Positions 9,184 to 19,607 of a stretch of DNA of 64,000 nucleotides are shown here, one piece after another; positions within the stretch are counted from its first letter, which is position 1, and the number at the start of each line of letters is the position of its first letter. The translations under genes and the position numbers were made by a program. The stretch is from Lachnospiraceae bacterium OF09-6 (GTDB taxonomy: Bacteria > Bacillota > Clostridia > Lachnospirales > Lachnospiraceae): the NCBI GenBank assembly GCA_003435055.1, contig QUMM01000007.1, positions 62,001-126,000 on the forward strand, in the 5' to 3' direction. The notes under the pieces were generated by a model. That model ran no database searches. It was not told the origin of the DNA and worked only from the letters and a program-made list of their open reading frames with translations.

Positions 9184-9215
9184 TACCGAGGACAGAGCAA
9201 AAATCTGCCTCGGTA
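9184..9215 (+). other. Intercistronic stem-loop in the ara operon
   Basis: TACCGAGG(A)CAGA pairs with TCTGCCTCGGTA around a GCAAAAA loop: 12 base pairs with one bulged A. It sits in the 124-base gap between araA and the kinase gene, has no T tract, and is followed by the kinase ribosome site (AAAGGAGAAG). Likely an mRNA processing or stabilising element rather than a terminator; that role is inference. Confidence 0.6.
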
Positions 9216-9241
9216 CTATGGGTTAAAGGAGAAGAAGAAAA

Positions 9242-10843
9242 ATGGGTATTAGAGAAGATATTTTAAATGCAAAGACAGCACTTGGCATCGAATTCGGTTC
9301 CACCAGAATCAAAGCTGTTCTGGTAGATTCCACAAATGCACCGATCGCATCCGGAAGCCATGAATGGGAGAATCGTCTGGACAACGGTATCTGGACTTAT
9401 ACGCTGGAAGATATCTGGGGTGGACTGCAGGATGCCTACGCAGACATGGCAGCAGATGTGAAAAAGCAGTACGATGTAGAACTGGAGAACATCGGTGCTA
9501 TCGGATTTTCTGCTATGATGCATGGATATATGGCATTTGGCAAAGAGGATGAACTTCTGGTTCCGTTCCGTACCTGGAGAAATACGATCACAGCAGAAGC
9601 ATCTGAGAAACTGTTTAAAGAGTTTCATTACAATATTCCACAGAGATGGAGCATTGCACATCTGTACCAGGCAATCTTAAATGAAGAAGAACATGTAAAA
9701 GATATTACATACTTCACCACACTGGCGGGTTATATTCACTGGCAGCTGACCGGAGAAAAGAATCTGGGTATCGGCGATGCATCTGGTATGTTCCCGATTG
9801 ACTGCAGCAAGAAAGATTACGATGAGACTATGGTACAGAAGTTTGATGCACTGGTAGCAGATAAGCACTTCCCATGGAAACTGAGAGATATCCTTCCGAA
9901 GGTTCTGGTAGCTGGTGAAAAAGCCGGAGTCCTGACAGAAGAAGGTGCAAAGAAGCTGGATGTATCCGGCAAGCTGAAAAGCGGTATTTTGGTTTGCCCG
10001 GCAGAAGGTGATGCAGGTACCGGTATGGCAGCAACAAACAGTGTCAAACAGCGTACCGGTAACGTATCTGCAGGTACTTCTATTTTCCTGATGGCAGTTC
10101 TGGAAAAGGATCTGTCTAAGGCCTATCCGGAACTGGATATGGTAACCACACCAGATGGCAGCCTGGTAGCTATGGTTCACTGCAATACTTGTACTTCAGA
10201 TCTGAATGCATGGGTAGGTCTGTTCCGTGAGTTCATGGAGACCATGGGTATGGAAGTAGATATGAACAATCTGTACGGAACTCTGTACAACAAAGCACTG
10301 GAAGGTGACAAGGACTGTGGCGGTCTGGTATCTTACAATTACTTCTCAGGAGAACCAATCTCCGGACTGGAAGAGGGACGTCCATTATTCGTTCGTACTC
10401 CGAATGCACACTTTAACCTGGCCAATTTTATGAGATCTCACCTGTATTCTTCCGTAGCTACTCTGAAGATGGGTATGGATATTCTGACACAGCAGGAAAA
10501 TGTAGAACTGGATCGACTCATGGGCCACGGCGGACTGTTCAAGACCAAAGGCGTTGGACAGAGCATCATGGCAGCAGCTATGAATACACCGGTTACCGTT
10601 ATGGAGACAGCCGGAGAAGGCGGCGCATGGGGTATTGCACTTCTGGCTTCTTATATGAAGAATAAGGCAGAAGGTCAGACACTGGATGAATATTTAAGCA
10701 AAGAAGTGTTTGCCGGACAGGAAGGATCCACTATGGCTCCGGATGCAGCAGATGTAAAGGGATTTGAAGACTTTATGGCATCCTATGTACCTGTACTGGC
10801 GGCAGAAAAAGCAGCCGTAGAGACATTAAAAGTAAACAGCTAA
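9242..10843 (+). CDS. FGGY-family carbohydrate kinase, probable L-ribulokinase
   Basis: 533-residue sugar kinase of the FGGY family. The ATP/phosphate motif [16 protein letters not shown] is at residues 14-29 and the C-terminal FGGY domain has [20 protein letters not shown] (about 423-442). By position between araA and araD it should phosphorylate L-ribulose. It is not a close match in style to enteric AraB; clostridia use a non-orthologous ribulokinase (called AraK in Clostridium), and this resembles that type. Xylulokinase activity cannot be excluded from sequence alone. Ribosome site AAGGAGAAG. Downstream gap to araD is 14 bases. Confidence 0.88.
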   Translation: MGIREDILNAKTALGIEFGSTRIKAVLVDSTNAPIASGSHEWENRLDNGIWTYTLEDIWGGLQDAYADMAADVKKQYDVELENIGAIGFSAMMHGYMAFGKEDELLVPFRTWRNTITAEASEKLFKEFHYNIPQRWSIAHLYQAILNEEEHVKDITYFTTLAGYIHWQLTGEKNLGIGDASGMFPIDCSKKDYDETMVQKFDALVADKHFPWKLRDILPKVLVAGEKAGVLTEEGAKKLDVSGKLKSGILVCPAEGDAGTGMAATNSVKQRTGNVSAGTSIFLMAVLEKDLSKAYPELDMVTTPDGSLVAMVHCNTCTSDLNAWVGLFREFMETMGMEVDMNNLYGTLYNKALEGDKDCGGLVSYNYFSGEPISGLEEGRPLFVRTPNAHFNLANFMRSHLYSSVATLKMGMDILTQQENVELDRLMGHGGLFKTKGVGQSIMAAAMNTPVTVMETAGEGGAWGIALLASYMKNKAEGQTLDEYLSKEVFAGQEGSTMAPDAADVKGFEDFMASYVPVLAAEKAAVETLKVNS

Positions 10844-10857
10844 GGAGAATACAGACT

Positions 10858-11544
10858 ATGTTAGAAGAATTAAAAAAACGGGTATATGAAGCAAATATGC
10901 TTCTCCCAAAATACGGACTGGTTACATTTACCTGGGGAAATGTAAGTGAAATTGACCGGGAAAGTGGTATTTTCGCTATCAAACCAAGCGGTGTGGATTA
11001 TGACAGGCTGACACCGGATGATATGGTACTGATGGACTTAAATGGCAATAAAGTAGAAGGAAGATATAACCCATCTTCAGATACTGCCACCCATCTGGAA
11101 TTGTATAAGGCATTCCCAAAGATTGGCGGTGTGGTACATACTCATTCTCCATGGGCTACCAGCTGGGCGCAGGCAGGAAGATCCATTCCATGCTACGGAA
11201 CCACCCATGCAGATTATATGTACGGTGAGATCCCGTGTGCAAGATGTCTGACCGGACATGAATTTGATGAGTACGAGAAAAATACCGGCCTTCTGATCGT
11301 AGATGTATTCAAAGATCGTGATTACGAAGCTGTTCCGGCAGTCCTGTGCAAGAACCATGGACCATTCACCTGGGGAAAGGACGGACACGAAGCAGTACAC
11401 AATGCAGTCGTTCTGGAAGAGGTAGCCAAGATGGCAGCCCGCGCAGAACAGATCAATCCGAGAATTCAGCCGGCACCGCAGGAACTCCAGGATAAGCATT
11501 ATTATCGCAAGCATGGTGCCAACGCATATTATGGACAGAGGTAA
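10858..11544 (+). CDS. araD: L-ribulose-5-phosphate 4-epimerase AraD
   Basis: 228-residue class II aldolase/epimerase that converts L-ribulose-5-P to D-xylulose-5-P, feeding the pentose phosphate pathway. Zinc-binding histidines are in GGVVHTHSPWAT (about residues 92-103) and in CKNHGPFTWG (about 164-173). NVSEIDRESGIFAIKPSGVDY near the N-terminus is the substrate phosphate region of this family. AAGGAG lies 10 bases upstream of the ATG. Close coupling with the kinase gene and with the response regulator beginning 10 bases after its stop indicates one transcript. Confidence 0.95.
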   Translation: MLEELKKRVYEANMLLPKYGLVTFTWGNVSEIDRESGIFAIKPSGVDYDRLTPDDMVLMDLNGNKVEGRYNPSSDTATHLELYKAFPKIGGVVHTHSPWATSWAQAGRSIPCYGTTHADYMYGEIPCARCLTGHEFDEYEKNTGLLIVDVFKDRDYEAVPAVLCKNHGPFTWGKDGHEAVHNAVVLEEVAKMAARAEQINPRIQPAPQELQDKHYYRKHGANAYYGQR

Positions 11545-11554
11545 GTAACAGTAC

Positions 11555-13170
11555 ATGTTGAAGGTTTTTTTAGTAGAAGATGAAGTAGTAATGCGAAACG
11601 GAATCAAGAACAATATTCCGTGGGAGCAGGAAGGATTTGAATTTGCAGGAGAGGCCAGCGACGGAGAGCTGGCTATCCGCTTATAAAGAAGGAAAAGCCG
11701 GATATTCTGATCACAGATATCCGTATGCCATTTATGGATGGTCTTGAACTTAGCAGACTGGTAAAAAAAGAACTGCCACAGATCAAGATCATTATTTTAA
11801 GTGGATATAATGAATTTGACTATGCCAAGACGGCTATCAATATCGGTGTGACCGATTATCTGCTGAAGCCGATCAGTTCAGCAAAGCTTCTGGAAGCAGT
11901 AAAAAAAGTGGCAGATATGATCGAAAAAGAGCAGGATAATGCCCGTCTGATCAAACGATATGAAAAAGAGATGGAGGAAAATATCCTTCAGGAAAAACAC
12001 AAATTATGGGGAGCACTGGCATCCAACCGATTATCCACTATGGAACTACTGGAAAAAGGACAGCGCCTGGGAATCGATTTTACCGCATCAGCCTATCAGG
12101 TATTTCTGTTTAAGCTGATGCAGGAAGGAGATTCCACAGGATGTTCCGAGAAACTGAACCGTGCTTCGGAGAAGGTCAATGATCTGGCAGGAAGCTGGGA
12201 GCGTGTGTTGAGTTTTGACAGAAGTCCGGAGGGATGGGCGTTTCTGATCAAGGGAGAATCCGAAGAAGAAGTGCAAAGCACCTATCTGGAGACCAGAAAA
12301 GAACTGCTGGAACTGGTAGAAGGTTATCCGAAGGTTGAGTATTTTGGTGGAATTGGCAATGTGGTACACCGAATTGGTGACATCCAGACTTCTTATAAAG
12401 AAGCTGCACGGGCATTTTCCAGCCGTTTTTTCCTGGATGCCAATCAGATCGCAGACAGTGCAGAGATGGTGAAGGTGCAGACGGAACATGATGGAAAGAT
12501 TGATGTCAGTAAAATGTTGTCGAAAAAGCGGGAACATGAGCTGGTAGAGAGATTCTTAAAAAACGGAACCACAGAAGAAGTAGACAGTTTTCTGGATGAG
12601 CTGTTTCAGAATATCGGGGAACAGAACTGCAAATCTCTGTTGTACCGTCAGTATGTGGTGATGGATTTGTTTTTCTGCGCATCAGATTTTCTTGGAAATC
12701 TGGAGATGGATATTGAAAATCTTCCAGAGGAATGCAGGGATATTAATCAGATTGTGGAAATGGCGGAGGATGCAGAGAATTTGCGTTACCAGATCGGAAA
12801 TCTGTTCACTGAGACCATGCAGCTTCGAGACAGTCATTCCAAGAAGAAATACAGTAAGCTGTTGGAGGATGCCAAAGCCTTTATCGATGAAAACTATAAG
12901 CATGATGAGATGTCACTGAATACGGTAGCGGCACAGGTGAATATCAGTCCCAGCTATTTCAGTACGATTTTCAGCAGTGAAATGGGGCAGACGTTTGTGG
13001 AGTATCTGACCCATGTACGTCTGGAAAAGGCAAAAGAACTACTGATGTGTTCTAACATGCGGACAGCAGAGATCGGATATGAAGTTGGCTATAAAGACTC
13101 CCACTATTTTAGCTATATTTTTAAGAAGGTGGTGGGCTGCAGCCCAAAAGAGTACCGTAACCGAAAGTAG
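11555..13170 (+). CDS. AraC-type response regulator (YesN-like), single-base frameshift
   Basis: Receiver domain plus C-terminal AraC-type DNA-binding domain, 538 residues once one base is restored. The first 41 codons run from the ATG at 11555 (VEDEVVMRNGI) and then hit TAA at 11684. Inserting one T near 11674 (GCTATCC to GCTTATCC) joins ELA to YPLIKKEKPDILITDIRMPF, placing the phospho-acceptor Asp at residue 55 and the conserved Lys in LLKPISS. The tail (about 430-535) holds VNISPSYFSTIF and the second helix-turn-helix of AraC. The partner kinase follows 18 bases later. YesMN-type pairs usually control neighbouring sugar ABC importers. The break is probably a sequence error. Confidence 0.85.
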
Positions 13171-13188
13171 CAGGAGTATGGAAACAAT

Positions 13189-14643
13189 ATGAAAAAGAGA
13201 AAAACATCACTGAACAGTCGCCTGAACGTACTGGTAGCAGTTTGTTTTATCCCTCTTCTGGTCATTGCCATGTATCTGGTTATTATGTTGTATCGTTTTT
13301 CAGAGCGATATGATGAGACGGTTCAGAATATCACGACAGCCAATGCATACAATCTGGATTTGAAAGAACAGGTAGATTACACTATGTATATCATTGTGGT
13401 CAATTCAGAACGGGCAGAGGAGCTGGTTGATATCGATGCACCTCAACAGCTGATCGGACAGGCCAGAGAAGATTTTAAAGAACTGTACGATTCGGCTGGT
13501 GCGTCTTATGCCAGGAACAATCTCCAGCGTATTCTCAAATCACTGCAGTCGCTGGAGACAAGTGTAGATGAGATCCGCCAGGATGCTACCGTTACCGGCA
13601 ATTATGACCGCAATCTGGAACGTCTGGATCTGGATATCCGGGTGCAGACAGAACTGATTCAGGAACAGATTCAGGAGTATATCTATCATGAAGCCAGTGA
13701 TCTGGAATCTCTGAGAGAGGGCATTCGCAAAGATGTAACGACTGCGATCGTCATAACGATCATGATAATTTGCATTATTCTGATCGCGACACTGTTATTG
13801 AGCCGGAAAATCAGTCACAATCTGACCAGTGGAATTGATCAGCTGCGCATGGTGACACGAAAAGCAGGACATGGAGATTTCTCTGTCCGGGCTGATATGC
13901 AGGACGGGGATGAGGAACTGGAGGAACTGGCAGAAGGCTTCAACCAGATGGTGGAACGAATCGGCAATCTGGTGGAAGATATTCAGATTGAACAGCTCAA
14001 TCTGCGGACAACAGAGCAAAAGCTCCTCCAGGCACAGATCAATCCACATTTTCTTTATAATACACTGGATGCCATTATCTGGCTGGCTGAGGCGGGGGAA
14101 AAAGAACAGGTGATCATGATGGTGACGGCTTTGTCGGATTTCTTTCGCACAACGTTAAGCAAAGGGCGGGATTATATTACCGTAGAAGAAGAAGAATCCC
14201 ATATCCGCAGTTATCTGAAGATTCAGCAGTTTCGTTATCAGGATATCCTGGAATATGAGATTGATATTCCAAAAGAGATGCATGAATATCAGATCCTGAA
14301 GCTGACCTTACAGCCTTTGGTGGAAAATGCCCTGTACCATGGAATTAAGAATAAACGTGGCATGGGAAGGATCCGGGTGTCCGGTCATATCGATTCCGGT
14401 TATCTGGTATTTCTGGTAACAGACAATGGTATGGGAATGATACCGGAGAGACTGGCAGAAGTTCAGCGTGAAATGAACAGTGAACATCTGGATGAACACA
14501 ATGCTGATCCGTCAGGATTTGGACTATATAATGTAGTACAGAGAATCAGGCTGAACTATGGCCCGCAGTATGGAATCTGGCTGTCCAGTACCTATGGAGA
14601 GGGGACGGAAGCCAGAGTAGAGATACCGGCAATAAAAAAATAA
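13189..14643 (+). CDS. YesM-type sensor histidine kinase
   Basis: 484-residue membrane sensor kinase. One transmembrane segment lies at about residues 11-33 and a second at about 185-205, enclosing an extracellular sensor of about 150 residues, followed by a HAMP linker (about 206-260). The His_kinase box has QINPHFLYNTLDAI with the phospho-His near residue 287, and the ATPase domain has LVENALYHG and DNGMGM. This is the LytS/YesM class that pairs with AraC-type regulators. In Geobacillus the AraPST set and in Clostridium beijerinckii XylFII-LytS-YesN, a sugar-binding protein presents the sugar to such a kinase, so one of the binding proteins below may do so here. Confidence 0.92.
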   Translation: MKKRKTSLNSRLNVLVAVCFIPLLVIAMYLVIMLYRFSERYDETVQNITTANAYNLDLKEQVDYTMYIIVVNSERAEELVDIDAPQQLIGQAREDFKELYDSAGASYARNNLQRILKSLQSLETSVDEIRQDATVTGNYDRNLERLDLDIRVQTELIQEQIQEYIYHEASDLESLREGIRKDVTTAIVITIMIICIILIATLLLSRKISHNLTSGIDQLRMVTRKAGHGDFSVRADMQDGDEELEELAEGFNQMVERIGNLVEDIQIEQLNLRTTEQKLLQAQINPHFLYNTLDAIIWLAEAGEKEQVIMMVTALSDFFRTTLSKGRDYITVEEEESHIRSYLKIQQFRYQDILEYEIDIPKEMHEYQILKLTLQPLVENALYHGIKNKRGMGRIRVSGHIDSGYLVFLVTDNGMGMIPERLAEVQREMNSEHLDEHNADPSGFGLYNVVQRIRLNYGPQYGIWLSSTYGEGTEARVEIPAIKK

Positions 14644-14811
14644 CCATTTTCCAAAAAAAATATACTTTTTTATGCTTGACTGAAAAATGTAGCAAAAAAA
14701 ACGAACTGTTTTCAAAATTCTATCTGTATTCAACAAAAGAAAAAAGCGATAGAATACAGACATAGTCAATAAGGACTAAATAGTTCGTGAAAAATCAGGA
14801 GGATGGTAAAA

Positions 14812-15797
14812 ATGAACAAAAAAATTATCGGTGTGGTAGCTTGTAGTGCAGTTGCAGCTTCTATGGCAATCGGAGCATCTGCTTCAGACGAACTGATCAA
14901 AGTTGGATATGCTCAGGTTGGTCATGAATCTGACTGGCGTACCGCTAACACACAGAACTATCAGGATGTATTCTCAGAAGAAAACGGATATGAACTTTCT
15001 TTCGTAGACTGTGACAACGATAACGCAGCTCAGATCGAAGCAGTTCGTAACTTCATCAACCAGGAACTGGATTACATCGTAATCGCTCCAATCCAGTCTG
15101 CAGGATGGGATACCGTACTTCAGGAAGCACAGGATGCAGGAATCCCTGTTATCATCGCTGACCGTGAAATCGAAGCATCTGAAGATCTGTATGATGCATG
15201 GGTAGGAACAAACACCACAAATGAAGGTATCACAGCAGGTAACTGGCTGGCTGAATACATGGATGGCAAAGAAGCAAACATCCTTGTAATCGAAGGTTCT
15301 GTTGGAGCTTCTGCAGCACTTGGACGTACAGATGGATTCAATCAGGTGGCAGCAGATCATGATGAATGGACAATTCTTGATTCTCAGTCTGGTGACTTTA
15401 CACAGATGGTGGACAGGAAGTTATGGAATCCTTCATCAAATCTTATGAAGGAAAGTTCAACGTAGTTGTTTGCCAGAACGATAACGAAGCATACGGTGCA
15501 ATGGATGCAATGGATGCAGCAGGTATTACATATGGTGTTGACGGAGATGTTACTCTGATTTCTTTCGATGCTACACATGATGGACTTCAGTACACACTGG
15601 ATGGCAAGATCAACTGTGATGTTGAATGTAACCCAATTCAGGCAGAAGTTGTTGCTGGTGTAATCCAGAAGATGGAAGCTGGAGAAGACTATGACAAGAC
15701 TACTCTGGTAGAAGACTCTGCATTCGTAGCTCCTGGTATCGAAAGCGAATATGCAACAACAATGACAGAAGATATCCTGGCAGGTCGTGCATACTAA
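14812..15797 (+). CDS. YtfQ-like sugar-binding protein, single-base frameshift
   Basis: Exported periplasmic-binding-protein family 1 (type I fold) sugar-binding subunit, 328 residues after repair. The family match to the galactofuranose/arabinofuranose binder YtfQ is clear in VGYAQVGHESDWRTANTQN, AAQIEAVRNFINQELDYIV and SGDFTQ. One G is missing between 15405 and 15406 (CAGATGG for CAGGATGG); restoring it gives GDFTQDGGQEVMESFIKSYE, which aligns with the second binding protein at 19608. I start at 14812, not 14803, since AGGAGG abuts 14803 but is 9 bases from 14812. Signal peptide: residues 1-24, ending ASA. Likely ligand L-arabinose, by operon context. Confidence 0.88.
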
Positions 15798-15856
15798 TCC
15801 ACTTGTTTATCAGGTAAATTAGCGTTACTTTCGCAATCAATTAGCCAAATAAGCAG

Positions 15857-15890
15857 GAGGGAGAAATTCCCGAAAGGGTGTTTCTCCCTC
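15857..15890 (+). terminator. Strong hairpin between binding protein and ATPase genes
   Basis: GAGGGAGAAA pairs with TTTCTCCCTC, with an inner CCC-GAAA-GGG tip, followed by TTATTGTTTG. In ABC importer operons such a hairpin usually causes partial termination or protects the upstream message, so that the binding protein is made in excess over the ATPase and permeases. That role is inferred. Confidence 0.75.
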
Positions 15891-15968
15891 TTATTGTTTG
15901 ATGATGAATAAAATATAACCCGGCAAAACTGTGTGCCATGTACACAGACAGCGAAGGGAGGAGAAACT

Positions 15969-17486
15969 TTGGAAGCAGGCGTAGTATTAAAAATGAAAGG
16001 AATCTGCATGGAGTTCCCTGGAGTCAAAGCTCTGGAAGATGTAGGTTTCACGCTGAAAAAAGGAGAAATCCGGGCACTGATGGGTGAAAATGGTGCCGGT
16101 AAATCAACACTGATCAAATGTCTGACCGGTGTCAATAAGTTCCAGAAAGGTGAAATCTTCCTCGATGGACAGCAGATTGTAAATAAAGACACGATGGATG
16201 CCCAGAACAAGGGTATTTCCACTGTATATCAGGAGGTCAACCTTTGTCCGAACCTTTCCGTAGCGGAAAATCTTTACATTGGACGTGAACCTCTGACCAA
16301 AATCGGAACGGTAAACCGAAAAGAAATGAACAAACGTGCAGCGACTTTGATGAAAGAACTGGATCTGGACGTAGATGTAACAAGGAATCTTGAAGAATAT
16401 TCACTGGCATTGCAGCAGATGATTGCGATTGCCCGTGCTGTAGATATGGATAGTAAAGTACTGATTCTGGATGAACCGACATCTTCACTGGATGACAATG
16501 AGGTAGAAAAGCTGTTCACCATGATGCGGAACCTGAAGGCAAAAGGAGTAGCGATTATCTTCGTAACCCATTTCCTGGAGCAGGTATATGCAGTCTGTGA
16601 CGGTATCACCGTATTGCGAAACGGTACTCTGGTTGGAGAATATGAGATTGCAGATTTACCTAGAGTAAAGCTGGTAGCAGCAATGATGGGTAAAGACTTT
16701 GATGATCTGGCAGCTATTAAGCCGGAAAATACAGGAGATAAGAGAAAAGAGCCGATGGTCATTGAAGCGAAAGGTATCAGCCATGCAGGAACCATCAAGC
16801 CATTCGATCTGGAGATCCACAAAGGTGAGGTAATCGGTCTGACAGGTCTTCTGGGATCTGGACGAAGCGAGCTGGCCCGTGCTATCTACGGAGCTGACAG
16901 AGCACAGACCGGTACTCTGAAAGTAAAAGGAAAAGAAGTAAAGATCAAACAGCCAATTGATGCCATGAAGCTTGGTATGGGACTTCTCCCGGATGACCGT
17001 AAAGCAGAAGGTATTATCGGAGATCTTTCTATTAGAGAGAATATTATTCTTGCCATTCAGGCTAAGGCAGGAATCATGAAACGTATTCCGATGGCAAAAC
17101 AGATTGAGATTACTGATAAATACATAGATCTTCTTCAGATCAAGTGTGCAAGCCGCGAGACTCTGATCAAACAGCTCTCCGGTGGTAATCAGCAGAAGGT
17201 TATTCTGGCTCGCTGGCTGGCTACCAATCCGGATTTCCTGATTCTGGATGAGCCGACCCGTGGTATTGATATTGGAACGAAGACTGAGATTCAGAAGCTG
17301 GTTCGCCAGCTGGCAGATGAAGGTAAGAGTCTGATCTTCATTTCTTCCGAGATCGAAGAGATGCTTCGTACCTGCAACCGTATGGCGGTTCTTCGTGACG
17401 GTGCCAAGGTTGGAGAAATTGATGAATGTGACATGAACCAGATGAATGTCATGAAAGCAATTGCAGGAGGTGATAAGAATGAGTAG
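15969..17486 (+). CDS. Sugar ABC transporter ATP-binding protein (YtfR/RbsA-like)
   Basis: 505-residue tandem ATPase of the RbsA/XylG/YtfR family. The first domain has Walker A GENGAGKST near residue 40 and Walker B VLILDEPTSSLD; the second has the degenerate P-loop GLLGSGRSELARAI, the signature LSGGNQQKVILARWL and Walker B FLILDEPTRGID. I choose the TTG start at 15969 because AGGGAGGAG lies 5-6 bases upstream; the ATG at 15933 lacks a site. It energises uptake through the two permeases that follow, the first overlapping its end by 8 bases. Confidence 0.93.
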   Translation: MEAGVVLKMKGICMEFPGVKALEDVGFTLKKGEIRALMGENGAGKSTLIKCLTGVNKFQKGEIFLDGQQIVNKDTMDAQNKGISTVYQEVNLCPNLSVAENLYIGREPLTKIGTVNRKEMNKRAATLMKELDLDVDVTRNLEEYSLALQQMIAIARAVDMDSKVLILDEPTSSLDDNEVEKLFTMMRNLKAKGVAIIFVTHFLEQVYAVCDGITVLRNGTLVGEYEIADLPRVKLVAAMMGKDFDDLAAIKPENTGDKRKEPMVIEAKGISHAGTIKPFDLEIHKGEVIGLTGLLGSGRSELARAIYGADRAQTGTLKVKGKEVKIKQPIDAMKLGMGLLPDDRKAEGIIGDLSIRENIILAIQAKAGIMKRIPMAKQIEITDKYIDLLQIKCASRETLIKQLSGGNQQKVILARWLATNPDFLILDEPTRGIDIGTKTEIQKLVRQLADEGKSLIFISSEIEEMLRTCNRMAVLRDGAKVGEIDECDMNQMNVMKAIAGGDKNE

Positions 17487-18540
17487 TCTGAAAAAACTGA
17501 CACAGAAGCGCTTGTTCCTGCCGATCTTCAGTATGATTTTAGTCATGCTCATCAACGTGATTTACGATATCGCATGTGGCAATATGCCATTACAGTTCTT
17601 CGTAATTACCATTAAGAATGGCGTTTTATACGGACGTCTGATCGATGTACTGAACCGAGGCAGTGAGATTGCCATTCTGGCAATCGGTATGACACTGGTT
17701 GTATCTTCTTCCGCAGGAACGGATATTTCCGTTGGATCTGTCATGAGTCTGTATGCAGGGGTCTGCTGTATGATCCTGGCTGGCTACGGTAATGTCAATG
17801 TTTCCAATTATGCACATCCGCTTCTGGTTGGTATCCTTGGCGGTCTGGCAGTCACTACCATCTGTGGTCTGTTCAATGGTCTGCTGGTAGCGTATCTGAA
17901 TATTCAGCCGATGGTTGCCACGTTGATCCTATGGTCGGCGGGACGTGCAATAGGACTTCTGCTTTGCAACAGCCAGATCGTATACGTACGTGTACCTTCT
18001 TTCCAGAAACTTGGTGCATACACAGGAATTATCCCGACACCAATCATTGTTGCAGCAATCTGCATTGCCATTGCAGCATGTGTACTGAAGTTTACTGCTC
18101 TGGGAACTTATATCCAGAGTGTTGGTATCAATAAAAAAGCATCCAGAATTGCCGGATTTAACTCTTCCAAGATTATTCTGCTGACCTACATCATCTGTGG
18201 TCTGTGTGCAGGTCTTGCAGGTATGGTGGCAACATCACGTATCTATTCCGCAGATACCAATAACATTGGTCTGAACATGGAAATGGATGCCATCCTTTCC
18301 GTAGCTCTTGGCGGTAACAGCCTTGGCGGTGGTAAATTCAACCTGGCAGGTTCTATTATCGGAGCTTACACCATTCAGGCAATTACCACAACTCTGTATG
18401 CACTGGGTGTGTCCTCTGCACAGGCACCGGTATTTAAAGCTATCGTAGTTATCCTGATCGTAGTTATTCAGGCTGAGCCATTTAAGGCTTATATGAAGAA
18501 ACTGACAGCAAAAAGAACACAGGCAAAGGAGGCAGCATAA
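17479..18540 (+). CDS. Sugar ABC transporter permease 1 (YtfT-like)
   Basis: 353-residue inner-membrane permease of the BPD_transp_2/RbsC family, with about 9-10 hydrophobic segments and the family patterns IGMTLVVSSSAGTDISVGSVMS and GLAGMVATSRI, ALGGNSLGGG. The ATG at 17479 has GGAGGTG 6 bases upstream and overlaps the ATPase stop by 8 bases, implying translational coupling. It forms the membrane channel with the next permease. Clostridial and enteric YtfQRT/YjfF systems use two different permeases in the same way. Confidence 0.92.
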   Translation: MSSLKKLTQKRLFLPIFSMILVMLINVIYDIACGNMPLQFFVITIKNGVLYGRLIDVLNRGSEIAILAIGMTLVVSSSAGTDISVGSVMSLYAGVCCMILAGYGNVNVSNYAHPLLVGILGGLAVTTICGLFNGLLVAYLNIQPMVATLILWSAGRAIGLLLCNSQIVYVRVPSFQKLGAYTGIIPTPIIVAAICIAIAACVLKFTALGTYIQSVGINKKASRIAGFNSSKIILLTYIICGLCAGLAGMVATSRIYSADTNNIGLNMEMDAILSVALGGNSLGGGKFNLAGSIIGAYTIQAITTTLYALGVSSAQAPVFKAIVVILIVVIQAEPFKAYMKKLTAKRTQAKEAA

Positions 18541-18541
18541 G

Positions 18542-19558
18542 ATGAAGAAATCAAAAATCAGCAGTAACAATTTGCTGCTCCTGATTACAATCGTACTGTT
18601 TTTCGTAATGTACCTGGCTGGATGCGGAGTCTATGCAGGCAAAGGTTTTACAAAAGTACAGAACTTTATGAACATTCTGATTAACAATGCCGGTCTGATC
18701 TGTGTGACTGCCGGTATGACCTGTGTAATGCTGACCGGTGGTATTGATATTTCGGTTGGTTCCCTGATTGCCATGGACTGTATGATCCTGGCAGTTGGTA
18801 TTGAACGCTGGCACTGGAGCAGCCCGGTACTGATGCTGTTCATTCTGGCCATCGGTATCGTGTTTGGATTCGTACAGGGCTTCTGTATCGCTTATCTGGA
18901 CATTCAGCCATTCATCGTTACCATGGCGGGATTGTTCTTTGCCCGTGGTATGACAGCAGTGATCTGTAAGGAACAGGTAAGTATTGTATCTGACAAGATC
19001 TTTACGGCACTGTCCAACTTCAAGATTCAGTTTCCATTTGGTGGAGCTGTAAATAAAAAGGGTGTACTGGTGCTTCCTTATATCCGTATCACGGTAATTG
19101 TGGCATTGATTGTAGTAGTTGCAATTTATCTGATGCTGAAGTATACTAAATTCGGCCGCAGCATTTATGCAATTGGCGGAAATCAGCAGTCTGCAACCCT
19201 GATGGGACTTGATGTAAAGAAGACAAAACTGAAGACCTATATGTTATCCAGTTTCCTGACATCTATCGGTGGAATCTGCTTCTGCCTGAATACTATGGCA
19301 GGAACCACTACACAGGCAACCGGACTGGAAATGGATGCCATTTCCTCAGCTGTCATCGGTGGAACACTTCTGACAGGCGGTGTGGGAAATATCATCGGAT
19401 CACTCTTTGGAGTGTTGATCAACGGTACCATTTCCGCACTGGTAAAGGCGAACGGTAAACTGATCAGTTCCTGGGCGAATATCGTAACAGCGATATTGCT
19501 TTGTTTCTTCATTATTCTGCAGAGTATTTTCGCTAAGATCAAAGAAAGTAAAAAATAA
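18542..19558 (+). CDS. Sugar ABC transporter permease 2 (YjfF-like)
   Basis: 338-residue second permease of the RbsC family. Patterns TAGMTCVMLTGGIDISVGSL (residues about 58-77), GLFFARGMTAV and SSAVIGGTLLTGGVG are diagnostic. It starts one base after the stop of permease 1. The presence of two non-identical permeases with a dual ATPase is the layout of YtfQRT-YjfF and of the Shewanella arabinose importer AraUVWZ, which fits arabinose uptake. Followed closely by an intrinsic terminator at 19571-19597. Confidence 0.92.
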   Translation: MKKSKISSNNLLLLITIVLFFVMYLAGCGVYAGKGFTKVQNFMNILINNAGLICVTAGMTCVMLTGGIDISVGSLIAMDCMILAVGIERWHWSSPVLMLFILAIGIVFGFVQGFCIAYLDIQPFIVTMAGLFFARGMTAVICKEQVSIVSDKIFTALSNFKIQFPFGGAVNKKGVLVLPYIRITVIVALIVVVAIYLMLKYTKFGRSIYAIGGNQQSATLMGLDVKKTKLKTYMLSSFLTSIGGICFCLNTMAGTTTQATGLEMDAISSAVIGGTLLTGGVGNIIGSLFGVLINGTISALVKANGKLISSWANIVTAILLCFFIILQSIFAKIKESKK

Positions 19559-19570
19559 GACATATCAAAA

Positions 19571-19597
19571 GGGGCCTGACAACAGGTCCCTTTTTTT
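19571..19597 (+). terminator. Intrinsic terminator inside the importer operon
   Basis: GGGGCCTG-ACAA-CAGGTCCC, 8 pairs with one G-U, followed by seven T. It ends only about 2 bases before the GGAGG ribosome site of the second binding-protein gene, so that gene has no space for its own promoter and must rely on read-through. Confidence 0.9.
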
Positions 19598-19607
19598 CGG
19601 AGGATTC

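Noticed and set aside
11660-11690. Programmed frameshift in the response regulator
   Set aside because: No slippery heptamer or downstream structure, and eleven other genes here have the same kind of one-base loss.
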